Shown here: positions 23,878 to 34,200 of the stretch, piece after piece
Layout: each line of letters begins with the position of its first letter
How positions within the stretch are numbered: position 1 is the first letter of the stretch
DNA from: Panulirus ornatus
Taxonomy: Eukaryota > Arthropoda > Malacostraca > Decapoda > Palinuridae
NCBI RefSeq assembly: GCF_036320965.1
Contig: NC_092271.1
Span: 26,902,536 to 26,966,535, forward strand
Length of the DNA stretch: 64,000 nt
Direction: 5' to 3'
The notes under the pieces: model-generated
Database searches by the model: none
The model's input: the letters and a program-made list of their open reading frames with translations, nothing else
What the model was told of the DNA's origin: nothing
Position numbers and translations under genes: made by a program

Positions 23878-24150
23878 GTACGACCCCTGAGCACGGCTGT
23901 TGTACTCAAGGGTCATACCACCGTGCTCTAGGAGTCGTACACTTTTGCTTAGAGGTCGTACCGTGTTGCTCAAGGGCCGTACAGTCGTGCTCACAGTTCG
24001 GCCGTCGTACATTTGTGCTTCAGGGTCGTACCGTCGCACTCGAGAGACGTACCGTCGCACTCGAGGATCGTACCGTCGTACTCGAGAGACGTATCGTCGC
24101 ACTCGAGGATCGTACCGTCGTACTCGAGGGTCGTACCTTCGTGCTTCGTG
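23878..24150 (+). repeat. 21-bp minisatellite, cluster 1 (+ orientation)
   Basis: About 12 diverged copies of a 21-bp unit near GGGTCGTACCGTCGTGCTCAA. In the last third the units alternate CGAGAGACGTA and CGAGGATCGTA, making a 42-bp dimer. Because 21 is a multiple of three it reads as a 7-residue periodic peptide (RRYDPRV on the minus strand), a by-product and not a gene. Confidence 0.9.
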
Positions 24151-24859
24151 TCTAATCATATTGTTGAGGAAGATGCTGGCAGATAAGCGAGGCCTCTCGT
24201 ATGAATACCTTATCTGCTGTTTCATTGATTCATTGTTCAATGATCCTTGATTCTTGCGTTATCCTTCACGATATTTCTCGTCTATTTATTGTCTAAGAGA
24301 AGTTCTGTGGCCAAAGGCGGCGTCTAGATGTGTGATCTGATATACAGATTTATTTATACCAGTATTGTACACCTGTGGGATGAGGTAGGAGGAACAGCGC
24401 ATACGTAACTCATGGGTGAGGCAGGAGGCGCGGGAACTGGGGACTAGGAGTCACTACCTCCTGTATTATCACTTTCAAGAAGGAAGGAAGAAGGAAGCGA
24501 GGGGGAGTCGCTCTCTCTGAGGTTTATGAGGTAGAATGAGTAACGTTCTTACAATAATCATGTCCGACTCATTGCCGGCGGCCGCTGTTCTTTGACGATT
24601 CGATTTTTCTTTTGTTTAAGGAAGCTGGAGTCAGTCATAGCCAGATGTATATTAAGATGTTTCCAGGCATCACTTATGCTGACGCAGCAGAATGTGATAT
24701 TGAGCCACGATTTACCTCGATAAAATCCAATATTGCACTAGATCTTTGAGGTTTCATATTTAACCTCTTGTAATATTTGGATGACAATATTCGTACCGAT
24801 CAGCCGTAGATCATCAAACGTCATTGTCAAATATTCCCAACAATAGGATATTGTGACAG

Positions 24860-25215
24860 TGTCACGTGTCTCCCGAAAAGCAAAAAAACATTCATTATTA
24901 TCGACTGAACTCTTCCCTCCCTTTCTCCGTCGACAGCGGCGTTCTTCAGGGTTCAATCTTGTCTCCTACGTCCTTCCTTATTTATGTCAGTGATTTCTTT
25001 GATGGAAAAAAAAAAATACTGAATGAACTCCTATGCTGACGCCTCAGCACTGCGTTCCTCTACATTTTTTTTTTTTTTCAAAGATGTTTCTTCTTCTTTT
25101 TTTTGATCTTTGTCTCATCTCGTCTCTCCACAACCACTTTTGTATACCTTTAGATTTGGACTGTGAGAAATCTGACCTATGTAAGTCTAACGTTCTTAAA
25201 ATGCAGTTTCCTCCT
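24860..25215 (+). pseudogene. LINE reverse transcriptase core remnant with altered YADD box
   Basis: VDSGVLQGSILSPTSFLIYV at 24929-24988 matches the conserved GVPQGS-LSP-LF block of non-LTR reverse transcriptases. A frame change at the poly-A run near 25008-25017 is followed by NSYADASALRSST at 25026-25064, which stands where the catalytic YADD box should be; the second aspartate is alanine here. Downstream NVLKMQFPPDSLSE (about 25189-25230) matches the usual NVLKTQFLPISLS segment in position. The copy is inactive. Confidence 0.7.
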
Positions 25216-25857
25216 GATTCCCTCTCTGAAACTCTGCTTCATTCACGTCTATGATGTGTGTGTGTGATTCGAACCTACGCAACTCAGTACACATACGTGG
25301 CATCACCGAAACACTAAATCATATTTGGACGTCCCATGTTACACATAAGAGTCCAGTTCCGGTGTGAAGGCTTCTCTTCTGATCAATTGCTCCAGTTGCC
25401 CAAAAGATTGGATCGTTCCTGCATAGGGTTCTATTCTTACATCTAGGGGTGGTTCTAACACCTTTCCCAGCTCGACCTCAACATGTAAGCCAAGGGTAAT
25501 AGACGGGGCAACACGAGTGTAAACACACAAATTGTACATACAAAATAAGATTTCCTTCATAGTAGATTTACATCAGTTCAGCTGCGTTTATATCGATCAG
25601 CAGCTAATAGCTGAGCGTTCATGTCCCAGAGCTGACGTATAGCTGCTGACGAATAGCTGACTCAGCTAACTGGCTGGATTGTCGTAGGTGACGTTAGTGT
25701 AGGGGGCCTGCCTGCCCACCACCTCATGACCAGCTGATGCATGGGGTCATGAGAGAGTTATGGTCGGGAATGTGGTGGCTGAGGAATGTTTACTGTTTCG
25801 TCAATACTCAGCCTCCCCTGCGTGGTGTACCTACTCACCTGTGTGTCCAGCAGGGTC

Positions 25858-25860
<3 letters not shown>

Positions 25861-25927
<67 letters not shown>

Positions 25928-25954
25928 ATGAATTCATCTTCATGCTATTTCCAG

Positions 25955-26028
<74 letters not shown>
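25861..26028. repeat. (CT)n then (AT)n tracts
   Basis: CT at 25861-25924 and AT at 25958-26028. Confidence 0.98.
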
Positions 26029-26033
<5 letters not shown>

Positions 26034-26336
26034 AAAAGCTTTCTCTCACATGAAGTTTCTCACGAGTATGAGTCAGCTGGGCAACCATGTGTAGTGAACG
26101 AAAATCGTGGGAAAGCTCTTACATCAAGAGGGACGATGGGTAATGGGAAAAAGTTGGTTGGATTTTTCACAATGTTACGTCATCCCCCACCCCCCTTCTC
26201 CTCCCAAAGTATTTCTCCCTCTAAATTATAATTTTCTTCACTAATTGCGTTCCTGCTCGAAGTGGGGGAGGGTCGACGAAAATGGGAAGATGTCCACCAA
26301 AGTATATTGTAAGAGAGATCTATAATAATCAGCTTG

Positions 26337-26345
26337 CCACACACA

Positions 26346-26380
<35 letters not shown>
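26337..26380 (+). repeat. (AC)n microsatellite
   Basis: AC with one AG interruption. Confidence 0.97.
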
Positions 26381-26381
<1 letters not shown>

Positions 26382-26859
26382 ATTCATATGTAGTATCATG
26401 TTACATGAAGGATATATCGATAGACAGATATAGGAATTTGTTTATGACCAACTAGAGTGCCAGAGATGCCAAGTTAACTGCCACTATATAAAATCAATTG
26501 ATAATTATGACTGACGCTCCAACGGTATGGGTTCCGCACGAACAGAACGGTAAGTGTAGCAGCAGCTGTAGCAGCAGCAGCAGCAGCTGTAGGAGTAGCA
26601 GCAGCAGGAGGAGAAGGCAGCTGCAGCAGTTGTTCGTGTGTCGTGTCGTGGAACCATGATGTGACGCTAGGCCAGCGTGTCGTGTAATAACTCTGCCACC
26701 CTCTGGTGACGGTGGTGGGAGAGGGGCGTCTGGCAGGCAGGGGTGACGAACTGCAGGGAGAAAGAGTGGTAGGTAGGGGAGGCACCTAACCTGGCTAGGG
26801 AAGCAGGGGAAACGACCTGCAAGGTGGTAGGGGAAAAAGAATGGATTTAAAAGACATCG

Positions 26860-27297
26860 GAGGGACACATGTAGGATCCTGATGCAGGGACACATGTAGG
26901 ATCCTGGTGCAGGGACACATGTAGGATCCTGATGCAGGGACACATGTAGGATCCTGATGCAGGGACACATGTAGGATCCTGATGCAGGGACACATGTAGG
27001 ATCCTGATGCAGGGACACATGTAGTATCCTGATGCAGGGACACATGTAGTATCCTGATGCAGGGACACATGTAGGATCTTGGTGCAGGGACACATGTAGG
27101 ATCCTGATGCAGGGACACATGTAGGATCTTGGTGCAGGGACACATGTAGGATCCTGATGCAGGGACACATGTAGGATCCTGATGCAGGGACACATGTAGG
27201 ATCCTGATGCAGGGACACATGTAGGATCCTGATGCAGGGACACATGTAGGATCCTGATGCAGGGACACATGTAGGATCCTGGTGCAGTGACACATGA
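26860..27297 (+). repeat. 25-bp minisatellite, about 17 copies
   Basis: The unit reads AGGGACACATGTAGGATCCT plus GATGC or GGTGC. Copies are nearly identical, with GGATCC changed to GTATCC in two and to GGATCTT in two. Because 25 is not a multiple of three and no minus frame contains a stop, all three minus frames stay open for 150-250 codons. These open frames are artefacts of the array. Confidence 0.95.
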
Positions 27298-28937
27298 GGA
27301 GTCCTAGCCACCGGACGCACGAGGGACCGTCATCTGGGTTCTGGGCAGGTGAGCTAACGTCGGGCAAAACCTTGATCGCTCAGCCACCCACATCCCGCCC
27401 TGAGCGGAAGGAGTCGACCTTCTTTCACACTCGGGCACTCGGGGAGCGTGTGTTCCTCCCTTCGTCGCAGCGTTGTATGCGAACATCGTCAGACCGCAAG
27501 CGATCGCATGCGGACGGCGACAGACGCAGTCGACCAACGTTCGGTCAACGGACTTCGTAATGCGAACGTATCACGAACAGTCTTACGAATCACTTAAAAA
27601 CATTATCAAGCGTTTATATCTTACTTTAAACCTGGGCGAACCTGGGTCGTTTGAAAAATAGAAGGCGTTCATTGTGTTTCATCAGTAAATGATGGCAGTA
27701 TAAGAAACAATTCGAATACTTAAAGCGTCATTTACATTAGTCATTTCACCTGTTCACAGCGAACGAGGAAAGAGGCGACCGTCTTTGCAGCGACCCCACA
27801 TGACAGTGTCATGACATTGCACAGTACTGGGTGTGGTGGCACGAACGCTGTTGCCACAATGTCTATATACGAGAACAGAAAAGTCTTGTATGAATGTCAT
27901 ACCTCATCTAGTGAGGCTTCTTTTGCATTGTCATAATTCAATTGTGTGAAGTTTGGGTCTGGTGTAAACATGTACTGAAGTGTGTGTGTGTGTGTGTCTG
28001 TGCGTTTGTCTGCATGCGTTGCTCCCGCAGACACCCACCCACCCCCGCTCCTTCCCTTGCAACCCCCTCACATCGACCAGACGTCGGTGTAATGATTACA
28101 GACGCATGAGATTGCTCTGTCTGCCTCACGCGACTTCCTAGTTAGCCCGTGGTTCCCCAAAACTCATTAACTCCGATCAGAAGTGATGAATTTGATCATG
28201 TATCTCATGATTCATCTCATTTTGCCTCTTTCTGTAATGGACGATTGTTCACCGATCGACGCCAGAGAGAATTTGAGGAAGATTTCTATGCCTCGTGTAC
28301 GTTCAGCTCCTGAATATAATACACGACCTGCATTATTGATTTGGTCTGAAATCAAGGAGCATACGGCAGGGTTGCGTTGTAATGAGACCTTGTCTGAGTC
28401 TGGACTGCTGCTGACACAGTGCAACGGGCAGGCTCCTTTGATCGTTGATCGACAGAGGAGGTAGTAACCTGAGGACAGCCAGCTGGAAAGCCATGGGCGG
28501 TTGGTAATAGGTCGAGCACACAGTTCTCCAGCTACATGTCTCTTAAAGTCATGTCTTCTTTTACCACAACCATTCCACATAAAAGCCTCAAAATGACCCT
28601 CAGTGGTCTGTTCCTGTCTGAATTCCTTTACGTCAGACCCACTATCGCTGCTGGGCTCCCATGATGTCTTGACCCACGCGACGTGCAGGTGGCTAACAAG
28701 GTCATTCGATTAACCAATTCACAAAGGCGCAAGCGACAGGCTTGAATTACTTGTGGTACCAGTTCTTCCTGTAACCTGTTTCGACCCAGCAAAGTTCTGG
28801 ACCGTGTTGGTACACCGTAATCTTGGCTGGAATGGCGGTACCCAAGTTGTTTGTCATTCCTGGAACAACACGAGATATCCCCAAACTCTTTTCCAGGTTC
28901 CAGGACCTCATGTTTTTGGAATATTCCCTCTCCCCGT

Positions 28938-28972
<35 letters not shown>

Positions 28973-29320
28973 CCTGGATGACTAAACTCAATGCTTTGTG
29001 CAAGATGATGCCAATGATCAGGTCTTACCAACGTAACTCCAACGGGATTTTGCTTTTGGTCACGTCCATCGCGTAGTGCTCACCGCACGAAAATTGAAGA
29101 GTGAAAGAGAAAGAGTTGTGTGAGTTACGTGGTGTTTAGAGTTGCGTGTGAGAGGGAGAGAGTGACTGGGTGTAGACAGCAAGCAAGCTGGGCCAAAGAG
29201 AAACTTGACAGCCACTGTAGTTCCAAACCATTTGCTAAATTTGGGGCAACATGAAAATGGTCATCTTTTTTAGATGGTTTCGTCATATTTATGTAATTTT
29301 TCCCCATATATTTCCATCAG
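27298..29320. other. region upstream of the gene; first exon not located
   Basis: Contains a CpG-rich patch at 27420-27560, then unique sequence and an AC tract. The missing phase-1 first exon and promoter of the gene may be here or farther upstream, but no ATG with a signal peptide and a suitable donor could be identified. Confidence 0.5.
28938..28972 (+). repeat. (AC)n microsatellite
   Basis: Uninterrupted AC, 350 bp before the first found exon; another AC tract at 29849-29875 is in intron 1. Confidence 0.97.
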
Positions 29321-29575
29321 TTACGGTGTGTTCTGCGACATCTGGCAATGACACAGCCTTCCCGCCCATCCTCCAAGGGGATTGGTTCTCGTGGGAAGAG
29401 GGGCGGAGCGTCGAGACCGAGATCATCCAGAATGAAATCATTGGTCGAGGTCGGCCAGTGGATCGAGTTATGATTCGTCGAGACACCTATGACTACGTCT
29501 TCGCCCACCAATCAGGATGCTTCTTGTGTTCCAGATTCCTCATTCGATCCTGGAATATATTAGAGAGACTGGAAA
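29321..29575 (+). CDS. exon 1 of the visible model (N-terminal module)
   Basis: The acceptor is a pyrimidine-rich run ending TTTCCATCAG, and the donor is GAAA|GTAAGA. The reading enters and leaves in phase 1. It contains FPPILQGDWFSWEEGR followed by YDYVFAHQSGCFLC and RSWNILERLE, the order expected for a DUF7044-like opening module. An in-frame ATG at 29251 exists, but the stretch after it looks like the 3' end of an intron, so I start at the splice site. Confidence 0.85.
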
Positions 29576-30994
29576 GTAAGACACTTGTTTATTCCACATA
29601 GTACGTAATGTTTTCGTGACCAGCAAAACTGTATCACAACGAGATAACGTAATTTGCCTTCACCTCAACTTTGAATTAGATATACATGTGAATCTTGATT
29701 TGAATGTCTTAATCGTTGTTAGTTTGAATTAGATATCTATACATGTGACTTTACATTCAAATGTTTTGATTATCGTTCTAACACTAATAGGTAATTGATA
29801 GTAAAAGAGGAAATGATGAAATAACATGGTTATCACATTGAAAAATGTACACACACACACACACACACACACACACCACCCCCTCTCTTTCTCTCAATTT
29901 CATTCCGTTCCTTGGGTCTTACAGGCCCCTGCATCACCCGTCAGGGCCTGAAGGAGGCGTCGACGTCGTCAGTATGCGCGTGGCTCACGGACAAGAGGAA
30001 TGGCTACATTATGTTCCGGCAGGACCCCTCACCCCTCAACTGCCGCTCGGCGATCCACGGCCTCTACCACTTCAGCTGGCAGAACAGATTCAGGTGAGGG
30101 TGGAAAGCGCTCCTCCAGAAGGGTATGATGCCTAACACATGGGCGAGAGGCCCTGCGTAAGGTACGGGAGGTTAGAGGTAGTGTTTCCGAGGTCGGGAAG
30201 GTGCTTCTATTGACATGGGAGGAGGGGAAAATGTGATGGAGGGTCAGACTGTCTGTCGGAAGAAGCCAAGAGCGACTGTATGTGATGTATAGAGTGTGGA
30301 AATTCCTCTGAAGATTTGTATTCAGGTCAGCGTATAATGGAACAATAAGTATAACCCTGAGCTGTGAGGGAGGAGGGTGGAGTTAGCAGTGAGACGGGAC
30401 GGAGGAGCTTTCTGCTCCCCAGGCACACTCCAACCATACACCCCACACTAGGCAAGCCCCTGGCACGCCTCTGTCATACACCCCACACTAGGCACGCCTC
30501 TGGAAAACACCCCACCACAGGCACGCCTCTGTCATACACCCCACACTAGGCACGCCTCTGTCATACACCCCACACTAGGCACGCCTCTGTCATACACCCC
30601 ACCTAAGGCACACCCCTGGTGTGCGCCCCAAATTTCCTCCTGCATTTCTCATCTTCTTCCCTTTTATCACGACAACCTATTCCACATTTTCTCTTCAAAC
30701 TCCCTCCCCTCCTCCCCATTTTCTATATGTTATTTTCCTCATTTTCTCTCTAAACTCTTTCCCGTTTTTTTCCTCTATACACTCATCCCCATTTTCCCTC
30801 CAACCTCCCTTTCTCTCCACACTCAATTTCCCATTGTCTCTCCGGATTCTCTTCCCAACTTTGTGTCCTCCCCTTACCGTACCAACACACCCACCCCGCA
30901 CCACTGTGATCGTCAGCTTATCCTGCACCTGACCTAGGTCACAGTCACACTACCCGACGGATCATTCCCCAGTCATGTATATTGTCACGTGCTG

Positions 30995-31061
<67 letters not shown>

Positions 31062-31177
31062 TCACTCAGCTCCCCAGCGAGTCAACACAAATACACCGTC
31101 TGTACCGTTCCTTAATTAACATTCCAGTAGACGGCAGCGGTGGAAAGTCTGCTGGCGCTGCCTTGTAAGAGTGAGCC

Positions 31178-31266
<89 letters not shown>

Positions 31267-34200
31267 AGGTGAAGGAGTGTGTCTGTGTACCTGTAAAGAC
31301 CCGTTTTCTACAATACGGGGGATATGGCTGTACTTGGTGTCACTGTATCGTCCATAAGTAAGCTACAGTGCAAACTTCACATGGCACAACTAACAAAGTT
31401 CGGCTCCACAGAAAGTAGGAGTCTCATTCAAGTGCCATGATTATCTTGTGAACAGTCGCTCCGACCATACGAAGGATTAATCCACCGTCTATATGGTGTA
31501 CTGCTCTCACATATGGAAAGATTCTAGCCCTACATTCTCACAAGAGAGGGTCGAATCTGAAGCAGTTCGACTTTTCGACTCTCCACACCTGGCCTCGACC
31601 CTTCACCCGCTTGCCCTACGGCACAGTAGCAGTTCACTTTCCCTCTATAGATTTTACTTTGGTTCCCGAGAACTGTCGGTTTGTGTGTGTCTTTCCCTTT
31701 GCTTATATTACGTAATCATTGACGAGCCACTGAGTCACATGGTAACTGTGTAGCATTTAGTAACTCTAGGATGGAGTGTTGTGATGTCTGCTTCTTTTCG
31801 TACACTGCGAAGCTTTGGAACTCGTTACCCGGCTCATGTCTTCCCACCAACTATGACTTGTCCCATTTAAGAAATAGATTTCCTACTTTAATTGAGAAAC
31901 AGACATTTTTCCATTAGGTTTTTTTCCCGTCTGCTCAACCCATTTTCATATTTTGATTAAGTCCGGTTCGATGCGGTCTCTGTCCATGACTGGCGCTTCC
32001 AACTTAAGATAAACGTACCACAGTGATCACCACTTGCATGATATTGGATACCTAAATCCCTCAATTGAACTACGACACCAGTCTTCGAGCGTGACAGTAC
32101 GACCAGTGAACTCGACATTTCTTCCCTTGGGTCTGGTGGTGAGACCTTAATCAAGTAAGGTCTAATGAGGTCAGGCCATCATTCCTCTGGTTCGAACCGT
32201 GGTCTTGTTCACCGTTAGTACCGTCTTGCTTAGGGAGGTTAAAATCCCCTTATTCTCGGTCCTCACAGCAATTCAGATTCATTCATCTTGTTATTGGTTA
32301 TCCTTTCTACGCCATTATACCTCTGAATACCACGACTCTCTTTGAAATTTAGTATCACTCACTTCCAGAAGGAGTCTAATTCATGCATTGTAGACTGAGT
32401 CTATAATCCTTTTTAACCCAGTGGGATCCTTTGACTCATCGTAGACCTCTGCTTTTCCCCGACAGCTACACGGGCGAGTGTGACCACCCGAGGGCCTTGA
32501 TCAAGTCATGCCAGAAGCCAGGGAGTCAGTTCCTCATGGAGAACCAGCAGTTTTCCATCCACTACAAGAAGTGCCAGGGGATACGCCAGTCCTTCGATGC
32601 CAGTGAGTTACCTGAGTCTCGGCCGTCTCTTCCTTCTCCACTAGAGCAACTCTCCTCTGCGATGTATCTGAAATAGGAGACTTCGTTTATGACAACAGAG
32701 AACGATATTTAAAAAGCTTACTGAGGATATATGTGTCTAAGGATGGAGCATCACTGTATGTGTGTGTGTGTGTGTGAGTAGACAATTACTTTCTGGGTTT
32801 CTTTAGATTGGTTGAGAACACCGATCTCTTTCCAGTGTGTATTTGTGAATGAATGACCAACTCTTAGAACTTCTGTTCAAAGTCCTTGCCTCTCCTGCAG
32901 CCGTGGTGTTCTCCTGCCTTGGCGACTGGCACCAGGGCAAAAACCAGTACTTCGCAGTGTTCAACACGAAGGAGTCGCGGAAGGAGGAGAAGTATCGTTG
33001 CTTCGTCAGGAACCGCGAGGACGACTTGTACTTAGGCCACTCCCTCACTCCGGAGTGCTCCGTCCTCAAGACGCCAGAGAACAGCCCCATCAGGTTTAAG
33101 CTGTCCTACGGTAAGGCAGGAGGAGAGAAGGATGTGTCTGGGGAAGACGATATTCAATGTAGAACTTGTCCTCCTGCTCATAGTCAAATATTTCACATCA
33201 ATCAATCAACACATCTGACTAATGTATCAGAGAAAATCCAGTGTGAGGTATTGATATAAGTGAAAGACACGAAGATTCGACCGTAATAAGCTGATTCTGA
33301 TTCCTTTCCTCTCACACTAAGCGCCTCTGTTCATCAGTGTAGCCAATTCCTCCCCCTCCCTCAGCCAAGTTCGAGGAGGTGACTCCTGGGTGCTTTCTGC
33401 CGCGGAACCTGACGGGGAAATGGCAGTCGACGGGCTTGGGTGAGGCTGAGGTCGTAATCAATGCGACACACATGCAAGAGACCATCTGGCGAGGATACGC
33501 GGCCAAGACGTCCACCTACGTCTGTCTGGAGCAGCGAGGCAACCGGTACCTGATGGCCAAGCTGAGTGTGGAGGGATGGTGAGTAGTGTGGAGGATTATA
33601 GCCGTGTGTGGAAGGATGGTGAGTAGTGTGGAGGGATGGTGAGTAGTGTGGAGGGTTGTGGCAGTGTGCGGATGGCTATGGTATTGTGTGGAAGGTTGTG
33701 ATTGTGTGTTGAGGTAGTGTGAGCATGGCCAGGAGTTATGTGTGGACGTCAACTGTGGTGTATTAGAGTTGTGGTCGAGTGTAGCTGATCATGGTTGTGT
33801 ATTACCTTCGTTCTCCACAAATGACCACCACCTGCTCCTCTCCGCCACAGTCAGACGGAGTACGTGTGCTGGGAGCTGCTGCCTCGACACCACAACATCG
33901 TCAGGTACCGCCTCAGTTGGGCGCTCATCTACCGTCACTTCCAGGTCTGCGACTACGCCAACTTCAGGAGCGGCAGAGAGTGGATGTACGACACCCTCAT
34001 AGGTACGTTCTGGGGAAGAGGTGTAGTGGTTGGGTTAGTGGGCGAAGAGTGAAGTAGTAGTGGTAATGAAGGGACAGGGGCCAGTGTGAAGCTTGGAAGT
34101 TCCTTTGTTGGTAAATTAAGGGGCAATCACAAGGAAGTTGTTTAGTTGTGTCGTTGTTTTTGTCTGTTTGTGTCTGTTCGTGATTACTACTTGTGTATTA

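Noticed and set aside
23836..24240. Frame with RRYDPRVRRY repeats
   Set aside because: Reading of the 21-bp minisatellite, which also occurs at four other loci without the same frame.
26494..27367. Long minus-strand frames of 150-258 codons with CVPASGSYMCPCIRI repeats
   Set aside because: They are three-frame readings of the 25-bp minisatellite, which lacks stops in every minus frame. No unique protein or splice signal surrounds them.
28183..28250. MNLIMYLMIHLILPLS as the missing signal-peptide exon
   Set aside because: The nearest donor-like GTAATG gives phase 0, whereas exon 1 needs phase 1.
29251..29320. ATG at 29251 as the start of the gene
   Set aside because: The 70 bp after it look like a branch point and pyrimidine tract ending CAG, and the peptide MKMVIFFRWFRH is a poor signal peptide. 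An upstream exon in phase 1 is more likely.
32160..32230. GGTTCGAACCG as part of a tRNA or SINE
   Set aside because: Only the 11-bp core is present. No box A lies at the right distance.
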